A model generated the notes under the pieces. It worked only from the letters and a program-made list of their open reading frames with translations, searched no databases and had not been told where the DNA came from. A DNA stretch of 64,000 nt, taken from positions 54,287 through 118,286 of the forward strand of contig NZ_HE978536.1 of NCBI RefSeq assembly GCF_000311785.1. Reading direction: 5' to 3'. Below are positions 25,795 through 34,804 of this stretch, one piece after another. This DNA comes from Brevibacillus massiliensis. Lineage in GTDB: Bacteria > Bacillota > Bacilli > Brevibacillales > Brevibacillaceae. Every line of letters begins with the position of its first letter. The first letter of the stretch is position 1. The translations under genes and the position numbers were made by a program.

Positions 25795-26763
25795 TTATCG
25801 CAAGAGATGACATGCTGCGTAATGGTCTTCTGCCGCTTTTTGCAGCGCTGGCCTCTCGGTTCTGCAGATGTCGAGCGCTTTCGGGCAGCGCGTGACAAAA
25901 GCGCAGCCCTGCGGCGGATCAACGGGAGAGGGAACATCCCCGCGCAGGATGATTCTTTCCTTTTTGACCCGCGGATCACAGACCGGGATCGCCGAGAGCA
26001 GGGTCTCTGTATAGGGATGGAGAGGCCTCGCGTAAATCTTCTCCGCCGAACCGATTTCCGCCAGCCGGCCGAGGTACATCACCCCTACCCGGCTGCACAG
26101 ATGTTTAACCACTCCCAAATCATGAGAGATGAATAAGTAGGTAAGCCCAAACTCCTCTTGCAGGTCCTGGAGCAAATTGAGGATTTGCGATTGAATGGAG
26201 ACGTCCAGGGCCGATACAGGTTCGTCGGCCACGATGAGCTGCGGCTTGAGAATCAACGCCCTGGCAATGCAGATGCGCTGCCTCTGCCCGCCGGAAAATT
26301 CATGGGCATACCGCTTCAGGCAGCTGCTGCTGAGGCCGCAGACTTCCATGATCTCGGCGATCCTCTGCCGCCGTTCGTCCGGGTCCCCCACGTGATGCGC
26401 CTGCAACGGCTCGGACAGAATCTGCTCAACGGTCAGGCGGGGGTTTAGCGAGGCGAAGGGATCCTGAAAGACCATTTGCAAATCTTTGCGCTTTTTCCGC
26501 AGTTCTTCTCCAGACAGCGCCGCCAAGTCTGCTCCGGCGAAGATGACCTGGCCGGAAGTCGGTTTAAGCAGGTGCAGAATGGCTCTTCCCGTCGTAGACT
26601 TTCCGCAGCCCGATTCGCCGACCAGCCCCAGCGTTTCCCCGCGAAAGATCTCAAAGGAAACATCGTCCACTGCTTTGACGAATGACCTGCTGCGGCGAAA
26701 CAGGCTGCTTTTCACCGGAAAATGCACCTTCAGATTATGTACTTCCAACAGTGGTTTTGCCAT
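25795..26763 (-). CDS. Peptide ABC transporter ATPase, OppF/DppF type, module 2
   Basis: 322 residues from ATG 26763 (GGGAGGAG upstream); the open frame reaches further but overlaps oppD. Motifs are Walker [29 protein letters not shown] and [12 protein letters not shown]. The C-terminal extension carries CAFVTRCPKALDIC. It partners the OppD protein encoded just upstream. It is clearly homologous to the module 1 OppF but not a recent duplicate, judging from the many differences in the linker regions. Confidence 0.92.
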   Translation of the reverse strand: MAKPLLEVHNLKVHFPVKSSLFRRSRSFVKAVDDVSFEIFRGETLGLVGESGCGKSTTGRAILHLLKPTSGQVIFAGADLAALSGEELRKKRKDLQMVFQDPFASLNPRLTVEQILSEPLQAHHVGDPDERRQRIAEIMEVCGLSSSCLKRYAHEFSGGQRQRICIARALILKPQLIVADEPVSALDVSIQSQILNLLQDLQEEFGLTYLFISHDLGVVKHLCSRVGVMYLGRLAEIGSAEKIYARPLHPYTETLLSAIPVCDPRVKKERIILRGDVPSPVDPPQGCAFVTRCPKALDICRTERPALQKAAEDHYAACHLLR

Positions 26764-26776
26764 GACTCTCCTCCCA

Positions 26777-27748
26777 TTACTCTGCGTGCAGCCAGCAGCG
26801 GCAGGCGTGTTTTTCTTCGATGGAAAAGAGCTCTGGTGCTTCTTTGGCGCAGCGCTCCATGACAGAAGGGCATCTATCCCGAAACCGGCAGCCTCGAGCA
26901 ATCGATCCCGGCGCAGGCACCTGGCCGGATATCGAGTACAGCCGGCGTCTTTTTTCTTCGATCTTGGGGATGGATTGCAGCAATCCGCGTGTATAGGGAT
27001 GCTTTGGATTGTGGAACAGCGCGTCGACGTCCGCTTCCTCGACGATCTCCCCCGCGTACATGACCATCACCCGGTCGCACATCTCCGCTACCACACCCAG
27101 GTCGTGAGTGATAAACAGGATGGCTGTCTGCGTCTTCGCTTTCAAGCTTTTCATTAGATCCAGGATCTGCGCCTGAATCGTCACATCGAGCGCTGTCGTC
27201 GGCTCGTCGGCGATGAGCAGCCCGGGATCGCAGGCCAGACCGATGGCGATCATCACCCGCTGCCGCATCCCTCCCGACAATTCGTGCGGATAGCTGGCAT
27301 ATATCTGTTCGGCTCTGGAGATCCCGACCCGCTTCAGCATTTCAATCGATCTCGCTTTCGCCTGTTTTTTTGACAGGTTGGTGTGCAGGCGAATCACTTC
27401 GTCCAACTGCCTCCCGATCGTAAAGACAGGCGTGAGGGAGGTCATCGGCTCCTGAAAAATCATCGAAATCTCGTTGCCGCGGATTTTATTCCAATCTTTC
27501 TCTTTTAGTGCCAGCAGATTGGCGCCGTTGTAGCGAATTTCCCCTTCGACGATCCTGCCCGGCGGCGACGGAACGAGTCCCATGATGGACAGGGACGTGA
27601 TGCTTTTTCCGCAGCCCGATTCGCCGACCAGCCCGAGCGTCTCTCCTTTACGGATATGGAAGGAAATGTTATTGACGACCGTATATTCCTTGCCTTCATT
27701 GCGAAAATTCACTTTGAGATTTTTTACATCCAATACGATTTCCGCCAC
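26777..27748 (-). CDS. Peptide ABC transporter ATPase, OppD/DppD type, module 2
   Basis: 323 residues starting at GTG 27748 with TAGGTGG upstream. It has Walker [29 protein letters not shown] and [12 protein letters not shown]. The C-terminal extension includes [14 protein letters not shown]. The length is standard. It lies 12 bases after oppC and 13 before oppF. Confidence 0.92.
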   Translation of the reverse strand: MAEIVLDVKNLKVNFRNEGKEYTVVNNISFHIRKGETLGLVGESGCGKSITSLSIMGLVPSPPGRIVEGEIRYNGANLLALKEKDWNKIRGNEISMIFQEPMTSLTPVFTIGRQLDEVIRLHTNLSKKQAKARSIEMLKRVGISRAEQIYASYPHELSGGMRQRVMIAIGLACDPGLLIADEPTTALDVTIQAQILDLMKSLKAKTQTAILFITHDLGVVAEMCDRVMVMYAGEIVEEADVDALFHNPKHPYTRGLLQSIPKIEEKRRRLYSISGQVPAPGSIARGCRFRDRCPSVMERCAKEAPELFSIEEKHACRCWLHAE

Positions 27749-27760
27749 GATTCACACCAC

Positions 27761-29314
27761 CTAATCCTTTAATTTGGGGTCCAGCGCATCCCGCAGTCCG
27801 TCGCCCAGCAGATTGAAACTGAGCACGGTCACGACGATGGCAAGGCCGGGAAAAAAGGTGGGATGAAACAAATTGCGGCTGTTGTCCTTGGCTGCGCTCA
27901 GCATGGCTCCCCACTCCGGTGCGGTAATGTCGCCGCCGAGTCCCAGGAAGCTGAGCGAAGCCCCGATCAGGATCGCTGTGCCGATCCGCATGGTCAGGTA
28001 TACCATGACGATCGATAACGTTCCGGGAAAGATGTGGCGCATGAGGATCACCCGATCCTTTACGCCAATCGACTTGGCTGCCTCCACATAGGTCATTTGT
28101 TTTACAGAGAGCGTGCTTCCCCGGACGATCCGGATGAAGATGGGAACAGTAAACACCGCGACGGCAAAAATGATGTTGACGATGCCCGGCCCGAGTAGAG
28201 CGATGACGGCGATCGCCAGCAAAATCCCGGGAAACGCCAGCAGCACATCCGTGCATCTCATAATCAGCGCATCCAGCCAACGGCCATAGTAACCGGCCAG
28301 CAAGCCGAGAAACGTTCCGATGGCAGCCCCGATCGACACGGAGACAAATCCGATCAACAGCGTCTCCCTCGTTCCGACCAGGACGCGGCTGAAGATATCC
28401 CGGTTCTGATGATCCGTACCAAACAGGTGCATGCCGGAAGGCGGTTGGTGCTTGTACCTATTGATCAGGTCTATCGCCAGCTCCTCCGGCACCAATCTGG
28501 TCACGATCGGCTTGGACAGCGGCTGGTTGACCGCAAGCGGGATGAGCGTGGAAACGCCGTCCAAAGACACCTTTACTGCCGTTTCTCCTGCTCCGACGGC
28601 TTTGATTGCGCCATCACTGCCCACCTGCACCACATCTGGCTCTAAGGAAGTAAAGGTCAAACCATGGCTGTCATCTGTCACTCTTGTATTTCCAAAACCG
28701 TCATTGGCCGCCGGTTTTATCGCCGGCATGGCTGCGTTCTTCTCGACATAGGCGGCGATTTCGTTCATGCCGGCCAGTTCGGTGCCGTCAGTTAAAACAG
28801 CTTTCACCTTTGCTGTTTGTTCGGCGCCAAGCTCCAGCGAATGCTGCTGAACGTCGGCAATCAGTTGGGAGACGTACGCCTGACCGTTGTCCTCCCCCGA
28901 GACGATCACCTTAAAGCGGGACGCTGCCTCGCCAGCTGAGAGGAGGATCGCAGTCGAACCGTCTCCATTCGCGTTGACAATGACATTCTCCCCCGCTTTT
29001 CTCGCGGAAGCGATCTGTCTGTCAGCGCTGTCAAGGGTAAGATGGCCGAGCTCCTTTGCGCGTTTTATCGTCCCGTCGCTCATCACCGCTTCCACCTTCA
29101 CGCTCGCACTGGTCAGCCGCCCTGCTTCAATTCCTTTGGCCGCGTATTGGTCCGTCACCGGCCGATAGGGATCATAGGGAGCAAGCCAGGGAGCGAGCAG
29201 TGCCACAGCGATGATGCAGAGGATGAGACCCAAGGAGATGACGGCAAACCGCTGCCTTAAAAACTTCTGTAAAAAGACCCGAAAAGGAGATGGCGATTTT
29301 TGCTGATTCATCAT
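27761..29314 (-). CDS. OppC/DppC-type permease with a large inserted Ig-like extracytoplasmic region
   Basis: 517 residues against about 300 for the family. Residues 1-50 hold the normal N-terminus and helix 1 ([20 protein letters not shown]). Residues from about 296 onward are an ordinary OppC core ([13 protein letters not shown], five helices, [13 protein letters not shown]). Between them lie about 235 extra residues in the first outer loop. Two parts resemble bacterial Ig-like Big_2 domains: [11 protein letters not shown] (72-82) to about 137, and [11 protein letters not shown] (168-178) to about 262 with [19 protein letters not shown]. The frame is continuous and ATG 29314 has AAGGAG seven bases upstream. 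It may dock the binding protein or wall material; that is inference. Confidence 0.88.
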   Translation of the reverse strand: MMNQQKSPSPFRVFLQKFLRQRFAVISLGLILCIIAVALLAPWLAPYDPYRPVTDQYAAKGIEAGRLTSASVKVEAVMSDGTIKRAKELGHLTLDSADRQIASARKAGENVIVNANGDGSTAILLSAGEAASRFKVIVSGEDNGQAYVSQLIADVQQHSLELGAEQTAKVKAVLTDGTELAGMNEIAAYVEKNAAMPAIKPAANDGFGNTRVTDDSHGLTFTSLEPDVVQVGSDGAIKAVGAGETAVKVSLDGVSTLIPLAVNQPLSKPIVTRLVPEELAIDLINRYKHQPPSGMHLFGTDHQNRDIFSRVLVGTRETLLIGFVSVSIGAAIGTFLGLLAGYYGRWLDALIMRCTDVLLAFPGILLAIAVIALLGPGIVNIIFAVAVFTVPIFIRIVRGSTLSVKQMTYVEAAKSIGVKDRVILMRHIFPGTLSIVMVYLTMRIGTAILIGASLSFLGLGGDITAPEWGAMLSAAKDNSRNLFHPTFFPGLAIVVTVLSFNLLGDGLRDALDPKLKD

Positions 29315-29328
29315 AATGGTTCTCCTTC

Positions 29329-30252
29329 TTACTCGTAGCGAATTTGCGGATTCAACAGGCCGTAGCTGACATCGACCAGCAGATTCACGACCAAAAACTG
29401 GACGGAAAACAGCAGGATGAGCGCCTGGATGACCGGGTAATCGCGGGTCAGGATCGAGTCGATCAGGTACGACCCCAACCCCGGCCAGGCAAACACCTGC
29501 TCGACCACAACCGCACCGCCCAGCAAAATGCCGAATTGCAGTCCGGTCATCGTCACCACCGGGATGAGCGCGCTGCGCAGGACGTGTGTCATCACGATGA
29601 CCCAGCCCCTCTGCCCTTTGGCCCGGGCCGTCCGCACGTAGTCCTCGCGAAGCACATCAAGGACGCTCGACCTGGTAAATCGCGCGACAATCGCAGCCAC
29701 TCCCAGCCCCAAAGTCAAGGAAGGCAGGATGAGATGCTCCAGCCCTCCGCTGCCGCTGGTCGGCAGCCATCCGAGCTGTACGGCAAAGATCTGCATCAGC
29801 ATCAGGCCAAACCAGAACTCGGGGATACTCAGCGCCGTGATCGTCGTGACCATGCCCAGCCTGTCCCAAATGGTATTGCGCTTCGTCGCCGAGATGATGC
29901 CTACGGCAAGTCCGATCACCACGGCCCACAGCATGCTGGCCAGCGTGAGAACGAGGGTATAGCAAAGCCGCCTCACGATCTCCTCTGATACGTTTGACTT
30001 CGTCCGATAGGAGATGCCAAAGTCGCCCTGTGTCACGATCTTTTTGATGTAACGGCCATACTGCACGTACAGGGGATCATTCAACCCCTCTTTTTGCTTC
30101 AGCATTTCGTATGCAGCCGGACTGATCTCCGTCCCGTACAGCACGCGGATCGGATCTCCCGGCGTCAGGTGAACAAATAGAAAGGAGATGATCGAAACGA
30201 CAATCAAGAGCGGAATCATTCCGGCGACCCGTCTGACAATGAAGCTGAACAA
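29329..30252 (-). CDS. Peptide ABC transporter permease, OppB/DppB type, module 2
   Basis: 307 residues from TTG 30252, with GAGGTGG five bases upstream; the open frame upstream contains the oppA-oppB hairpin and is not coding. It has the N-terminal signature [30 protein letters not shown], and an EAA loop with [13 protein letters not shown]. The length is normal, unlike its OppC partner. About six membrane helices are visible. Confidence 0.9.
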   Translation of the reverse strand: MFSFIVRRVAGMIPLLIVVSIISFLFVHLTPGDPIRVLYGTEISPAAYEMLKQKEGLNDPLYVQYGRYIKKIVTQGDFGISYRTKSNVSEEIVRRLCYTLVLTLASMLWAVVIGLAVGIISATKRNTIWDRLGMVTTITALSIPEFWFGLMLMQIFAVQLGWLPTSGSGGLEHLILPSLTLGLGVAAIVARFTRSSVLDVLREDYVRTARAKGQRGWVIVMTHVLRSALIPVVTMTGLQFGILLGGAVVVEQVFAWPGLGSYLIDSILTRDYPVIQALILLFSVQFLVVNLLVDVSYGLLNPQIRYE

Positions 30253-30287
30253 CCCGTCCACCTCTTCTCGTGTAAACGTGAGCCAAC

Positions 30288-30311
30288 GGGGCTGCTCTGG
30301 GGAGCAACCCC
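30288..30311 (-). promoter_or_regulatory. Intercistronic hairpin between oppA and oppB, module 2
   Basis: Read on the minus strand, GGGGTTGCTC (30311-30302) pairs with GAGCAGCCCC (30297-30288) over ten positions with one G-T pair and a four-base loop. No T-run follows. Its sequence differs from the module 1 hairpin, but its position between oppA and oppB is the same. Confidence 0.5.
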
Positions 30312-30329
30312 TGCCGGCTCTTTTATCCG

Positions 30330-31952
30330 TTAGTTCTTTTCCGCATCGTTGACGAGCACAGTGTCGCTTGGCAGCACGGTTACGCCCGTAACGTCCTTGG
30401 ATTTGGCCACGACGTTGTCCGGGACGTGCAGGAATACCCATGGTGCATCCTCATAGATGATCTGTTGGGCCTGCGCGTATTTTTTCAGTGCCTCTTCCTG
30501 GTTGGGCGTGACCAGTGCGTCGTCCAGCAGCTTATCTACTTCTTTGTTGCTGTAGAACCCGGAGTTGTTGAAGCTCGGCGCGAAGCTGGCGGTGTGGAAG
30601 TTGGGACGCAGCCCATAGTCCGCTTCCCCTGTACCCGGTGACCAGCGGCCAATCCAGAGATCTGTCCCTTTTTCATGGTCCAGCATGTCGAACAGCGTGC
30701 CGCTCTCATACGGCTGCACCTTCGCTTTTATACCAATTTTTTCAAGCTGGATTGTCACATTTTCCGCAATCGCGATGAATTCGCTTGAGTTTCTCGTCCA
30801 GAGCACCGCGTCAAAGCCGTCTTTGTAGCCCGCTTCCGCCAGCAGCTGTTTGGCTTGCTCCGGGTTGTACTCGTAGACTTTTTGCTGGCTGTAGCCGAAG
30901 GTATGGGGTGCAATCGCGGAGTCGGCCACCTGGGCGTAGCCGTCTACCACTCCAGCGATCAAGTCGTCCTTGTTGATGGCGTAATTCATCGCCTGCCTGA
31001 CCCGCTTGTCCTGGTACTTTTTCAGCTTCAGATTCATGCCGACGTAGTACACATTCAGCGACGGCGCTGTAAAGAGGTTGAAGCTGCTGTCCTGGCTGAT
31101 CTCTTTGGCGCTCTGTGTCGGCAGTTTGGAGATGACGTCCGCTTCCCCGGCCTTCAGCATGTTAATTCGCGTGCCCGCTTCAATCACCGGCTTGTAGACG
31201 ATGCTCTCCACCTTGGCTTTATGCGCCTGATCCCAGTAGTTCTCATACGGGACGACTTTGACGTACTGGTTGTCCTTCCATTCGGCAAACTTGAACGGCC
31301 CGGTGCCGACAGGATTGCGGTCCAGGTTGAAGCCGGGATCGGCCTTCTTTTTGTTCAACGACTCGAGAGATTTGAATGCGGCGGATGGATGAGCCAGGTA
31401 CGATACCATCGCCGAGTTGGGTTCGGCAGAGACGATCGTGACATGGGTCGGGTCTTTGACGATAACCTCTTTGATAAAGGAGAAATAATTATTGCGGGCC
31501 AGCCCGTTCTTCTCGTCGCGGACGAAGTCCAGATTCGCTTTTACCACATCTGCGTTAAACGGCGAACCGTCGTGAAACGTGACCCCTTCGCGCAGGGTAA
31601 ACGTCACTTCTGTCGCATTGTCGTTAAACTTGTACTCGGTCGCGAGCAGCGGGACCGGCTTCATCTGATCATTGAACGTCATCAGCCCTTCGAACATCGG
31701 CCGCTGTACCGTGAGCGAGTTGCCGTCCGTCACGTTTTGCGGGTCCAGCGAGACCGGTTCCGCTTCCACTGCGACGGTGATCGTTTTCGGCTCCGCGCTT
31801 TGCTTTGTCTGGCTGCCCTCCGCCGCCGGTGCCGCGCCGGTATTGGCCGGCTCCGTTTTGGTTTCAGTCGGTGCCGGCGAACACCCGGCGAACAGTCCGG
31901 CCGCCAGCATGATACCAAGTCCTAACCGCAGTCTCTTCCACTTTGCCAACAA
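30330..31952 (-). CDS. Peptide ABC transporter binding lipoprotein, module 2
   Basis: 540 residues of the SBP_bac_5 family. The start is TTG 31952 with AGGGGGT nine bases upstream; a second TTG follows directly. The lipoprotein signal ends AAGLFAGC near residue 23. Family segments include FTLREGVTFHDGSPFNAD and VRQAMNYAINKDD. It is the first gene after the sigma-54 promoter, so it is the most strongly induced product of module 2. The ligand is unknown; beta-Asp-Arg or other isoaspartyl peptides are suggested by the genes downstream. Confidence 0.9.
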   Translation of the reverse strand: MLAKWKRLRLGLGIMLAAGLFAGCSPAPTETKTEPANTGAAPAAEGSQTKQSAEPKTITVAVEAEPVSLDPQNVTDGNSLTVQRPMFEGLMTFNDQMKPVPLLATEYKFNDNATEVTFTLREGVTFHDGSPFNADVVKANLDFVRDEKNGLARNNYFSFIKEVIVKDPTHVTIVSAEPNSAMVSYLAHPSAAFKSLESLNKKKADPGFNLDRNPVGTGPFKFAEWKDNQYVKVVPYENYWDQAHKAKVESIVYKPVIEAGTRINMLKAGEADVISKLPTQSAKEISQDSSFNLFTAPSLNVYYVGMNLKLKKYQDKRVRQAMNYAINKDDLIAGVVDGYAQVADSAIAPHTFGYSQQKVYEYNPEQAKQLLAEAGYKDGFDAVLWTRNSSEFIAIAENVTIQLEKIGIKAKVQPYESGTLFDMLDHEKGTDLWIGRWSPGTGEADYGLRPNFHTASFAPSFNNSGFYSNKEVDKLLDDALVTPNQEEALKKYAQAQQIIYEDAPWVFLHVPDNVVAKSKDVTGVTVLPSDTVLVNDAEKN

Positions 31953-32008
31953 ATTGCATCGACCCCCTGATGATTTTTTTTGTAAACGAGCTTGCACGAT
32001 TAAGCAGT

Positions 32009-32024
32009 AGCAATCCTTGTGCCA
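32009..32024 (-). promoter_or_regulatory. Sigma-54 (-24/-12) promoter of the module 2 operon
   Basis: The minus strand reads TGGCACAAGGATTGCT, matching the consensus TGGCAC-N5-TTGC in every fixed position. The GG (-24) and GC (-12) elements have the required spacing. Transcription would start near 31998, about 45 bases before the oppA start. A sigma-54 activator gene is divergent and begins 158 bases away. Confidence 0.88.
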
Positions 32025-32100
32025 ATGGGGCAGCGGGCCAGGCCGGGCAGAAATGACCCAAAACAAGTCTATTTATTCCGAATTTTCCTATTAAAATGAC

Positions 32101-32156
32101 GGTTTAATGGTTATAATCGTGTAAAAAAGACCACGCAAAAACAACCATTAAAAACC
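32101..32156. promoter_or_regulatory. Candidate upstream activator site for the sigma-54 regulator
   Basis: GGTTTAATGGTT (32101-32112) is repeated inverted, with a small length difference, as AACCATTAAAAACC (32143-32156). The arm centres are about 43 bases apart, close to four helical turns. They lie about 105-160 bases upstream of the predicted start site, the usual place for activator binding, and just before the activator's own gene. They could serve activation and autoregulation together. Confidence 0.55.
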
Positions 32157-32181
32157 ATAAAAAGAAAGGACATTTTCCCAC

Positions 32182-34239
32182 ATGCCTGTAAAAGAGATTA
32201 TCCTCCTCACCGGGACGAAGGAAACGAGAAAAACCCTGGTCAAACAGCTGGAAGAAGTGATCGGAGATTTTGTCCGCATTCATCACGAATCGCTTGAGGA
32301 GAACATTTCCGGTGTCTTTTCAAACAAATTGATCATCCTGTCCTCACCCGAGATCACGGAGGAGACTGCTCCCTACATCGGCGTGGGCTGCAAAGTGCTG
32401 GTAGCCAAGCGCACCGTGAATTTTGAACATATCGACAAGCTGCTGTTTCTTGCGTCCAAAACCAAAGCACTCTACGTCAACGACGGTCCTGACACCGTCT
32501 ACGAATCGGTCGAAACGCTGCTGCAGCTGGGCATTAATCACATCGAGTACATCCCCTGTTACCCGGGGAAGAAAAACATCCCCGAGGTGGAGTTCGCGAT
32601 AACGCCGGGAGAGGTGGATTTGGTTCCTCCCTTTGTCAAAGAAGTGGTGAACATCGGCCCGCGATTGATCGATATCACGACGGTCATGACGATCCTGCAG
32701 GAGCTTGACCTGCTGAAACAAAAGGGGGATATCGTCTCGGACAAGTACATCCGCAAGATCATCGACCTGAGCAAGAAATTGTCGATCACCAGCCGCCAAT
32801 CCGACCAGCTAAACAGGCATTTGAAGCACGTGCTTGACGGGGTGAACGACGGGATTCTGGCCGTCAACAGCAAGGCGATGATCACGGTATGCAACGAGAA
32901 CCTGACGAACATGCTGGGCCTCTCCTCGGGAAAAACCGTCGGCCGAAACCTGCAGGACGTTTTGCGGAATGCCGAGTTGGCATCGTTCATTTTGACCGAC
33001 TCGGAGGAAGAGACCGGGTGGTTTTCGCTTCACTCCGGAGATGTGCTCGTCCATCGCTTCCACCTCAAGACAGAGGATACCATCGTCGCTACCTTTCAGA
33101 ATGCGCATGAAACGATCGAGTTGGAAAAATCCTATCGCCGCGAGCTGTTGAAAAAGGGATACATCGCCAAATTTACCTTTCAGGATATCAAGGGCGTCAG
33201 CAGCAGCATCGAAAAAACCAAGGAAATCGCCAGGAAGATCGCCAAAACCAATCTGACCGTGCTGATCGAAGGGGAAAGCGGAACGGGAAAGGAATTGTAC
33301 GCGAGCGCGATTCACAACGCTTCCCTGCGGCAGGAAGGGCCGTTTCTCGCCGTAAACTTCAGCGCTCTGCCGGAAGATCTGGTCGAGAGCGAACTGTTCG
33401 GATACGAAGAAGGGGCTTTTACCGGGGCGAAAAAAGGCGGAAAAATCGGGCTATTTGAACAGGCCAGCGGCGGGACGATCTTTCTTGACGAAATCGGCGA
33501 TATCAGCTTGAAGCTGCAGGCCAGGCTGCTGCGGGTGCTGCAGGAAAAAGAGATCATGCGGGTCGGCGGCAACAAGATCATCCCCGTAGACGTACGGGTG
33601 ATCGCAGCCACCAACAAGGATCTGCTGAAAATGATCGAGGCGGGCACTTTTCGCGAAGACCTGTACCATCGCCTGAAAATCCTCTACATCCGCCTGCCGG
33701 AGCTGAGAACCCGCAAAGAGGACATCCATCCGCTCATTCGCCACTTTATGTTTCAGAGCGGCCGCAGCCAGATCGAGATCAAGCCGGATGTCCTGGAACA
33801 GCTCATGTGCTATCAGTGGTACGGCAATGTGCGGGAATTGAAAAACACCATCGACTACATGCTTGCAGTCTGCGACGGCAACGTCATCACCATCGACGAT
33901 ATCCCCAACGAGAGCTTCTTTCAGCGCAAATCGCGGGAAAACAGGGAAGTGCAGCCAATTGCCGAGGAGCTTCCCGCCGATCGCGAGGAAGCACTGTTTA
34001 TCCTGGAGGCTGCTTTTCACGCAAACGATGCAGGGCAGCCCATCGGCAGAAAAAAGCTGGCAGAGAAAAGTGCACATTGGCGAAGGCCTCTCAGCGAGCA
34101 GCAGATTCGCAAGCGCTTGGCTCTTCTTGAGGAGAGCGGGTATATTGCCACCAGCAGGGGCCGCACCGGGATCAAACTGACCCGGCTGGGGGTTGATTAC
34201 CTGTTGGCAAATCGGCCCGATTTGATCGGGAAGCTGTGA
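32182..34239 (+). CDS. Sigma-54-dependent transcriptional activator with winged-helix C-terminus
   Basis: 685 residues. Residues 1-180 form an uncharacterised sensor-like domain shared with the module 1 regulator, and 210-310 a PAS-like domain. An intact AAA+ domain follows: Walker A GESGTGK (364-370), GAFTGA (411-416), Walker B FLDEIGD (434-440) and FREDLYHRL (490-498). Where most family members end in a Fis-type helix-turn-helix, residues 600-675 read as a winged helix ([30 protein letters not shown]). AAAGAAAGGA precedes ATG 32182. It is divergent from the operon with the sigma-54 promoter and is the obvious activator; the signal is probably a peptide or amino acid. Confidence 0.88.
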   Translation: MPVKEIILLTGTKETRKTLVKQLEEVIGDFVRIHHESLEENISGVFSNKLIILSSPEITEETAPYIGVGCKVLVAKRTVNFEHIDKLLFLASKTKALYVNDGPDTVYESVETLLQLGINHIEYIPCYPGKKNIPEVEFAITPGEVDLVPPFVKEVVNIGPRLIDITTVMTILQELDLLKQKGDIVSDKYIRKIIDLSKKLSITSRQSDQLNRHLKHVLDGVNDGILAVNSKAMITVCNENLTNMLGLSSGKTVGRNLQDVLRNAELASFILTDSEEETGWFSLHSGDVLVHRFHLKTEDTIVATFQNAHETIELEKSYRRELLKKGYIAKFTFQDIKGVSSSIEKTKEIARKIAKTNLTVLIEGESGTGKELYASAIHNASLRQEGPFLAVNFSALPEDLVESELFGYEEGAFTGAKKGGKIGLFEQASGGTIFLDEIGDISLKLQARLLRVLQEKEIMRVGGNKIIPVDVRVIAATNKDLLKMIEAGTFREDLYHRLKILYIRLPELRTRKEDIHPLIRHFMFQSGRSQIEIKPDVLEQLMCYQWYGNVRELKNTIDYMLAVCDGNVITIDDIPNESFFQRKSRENREVQPIAEELPADREEALFILEAAFHANDAGQPIGRKKLAEKSAHWRRPLSEQQIRKRLALLEESGYIATSRGRTGIKLTRLGVDYLLANRPDLIGKL

Positions 34240-34263
34240 ATGTCCATGACAAGGGGGAAAACA

Positions 34264-34374
34264 ATGAAAAACGCTCCTAACAGGCTGTTATACTTAGGCT
34301 ATGGCTTGGTCATTTTTCTTGGCCTGTTCATATTAATCGGTTTGATCAATTTTGTGATCACTTCCTTCAGATAG
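34264..34374 (+). CDS. 36-residue single-pass membrane peptide
   Basis: ATG 34264 is preceded by AAGGGGG with six bases spacing and lies 25 bases after the activator stop. The product starts MKNAPNRLLYLGYG, then has one hydrophobic helix of about 21 residues and a short tail ending FR. Both the ribosome site and the clean amphipathic-to-hydrophobic pattern favour a real gene. It may be co-transcribed with the activator. I know no family for it. A membrane anchor or modulator for the regulator or the transporter is possible but unproven. Confidence 0.5.
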   Translation: MKNAPNRLLYLGYGLVIFLGLFILIGLINFVITSFR

Positions 34375-34410
34375 TCAGCCACAGTCAGCCTCGTCTTTTT
34401 GAATCGAATC

Positions 34411-34632
34411 TCATTTCATTGGCCGCAAATCATTTGCTGAAATGGAGCAAACAACCGTGAATGCCTCATTCGGACAGTAGATTGAAGAGAGCATCTGCGC
34501 GGTCAGATGCTCCGCCTGTACGGCAGGGGCCGGGTCATACTGCCGGCGCCGCCTGAACGGGACGAATGGATCAAACACTTCGATCCGCTTTCGGTCGCGC
34601 GGCAGAATCTTGGCGGACATCCATGAAGTCAA
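34411..34632 (-). CDS. Weak hypothetical frame, 73 residues
   Basis: An open frame from TTG 34632 with coding-like GC-rich third positions in its first two-thirds (PRDRKRIEVFDPFVPF). No convincing ribosome site is present and the start falls inside a palindrome. It may be the remnant of a longer gene. I do not recognise it. It is listed because the stretch 34375-34823 otherwise holds no gene. Confidence 0.25.
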   Translation of the reverse strand: MTSWMSAKILPRDRKRIEVFDPFVPFRRRRQYDPAPAVQAEHLTAQMLSSIYCPNEAFTVVCSISANDLRPMK

Positions 34633-34804
34633 GACTTCATGCGAAATGAGCGTGCCGTTCTTTTCTTATACGGTGGAGCGGGACGCCCTGCACAAGTGGG
34701 CCGACGCCATGGGCGAGCAAGGTCTTGAAGCCTATCATTACAAGAAAAACCGGATCAGCATGGACGGAATCGTGACTCCCATCGGTCAAAAATGGAAAGA
34801 CTAG
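34610..34804 (+). CDS. Weak hypothetical frame, 64 residues
   Basis: An open frame from TTG 34610, or ATG 34646 without the first 12 codons. The product is soluble, with a helix-like segment DALHKWADAMGEQGLEAYHY and the C-terminus IGQKWKD. No ribosome site supports either start. It overlaps the opposite weak frame by 23 bases, so at most one of the two is likely real. It ends 20 bases before a strong bidirectional terminator, which is some support for transcription in this direction. Confidence 0.3.
   Translation: MADIHEVKTSCEMSVPFFSYTVERDALHKWADAMGEQGLEAYHYKKNRISMDGIVTPIGQKWKD
34622..34641. repeat. Perfect 9-base inverted repeat with two-base centre
   Basis: CATGAAGTC (34622-34630), AA, GACTTCATG (34633-34641). 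It lies at the junction of the two weak opposite frames and is too tight for an RNA hairpin loop, so a protein-binding palindrome is more likely than an RNA structure. Confidence 0.4.

Noticed and set aside
30855-31925. Plus-strand open frame of about 356 codons opposite the module 2 oppA gene
   Set aside because: Valine/arginine-rich mirror translation without domains; the minus-strand lipoprotein is certain.
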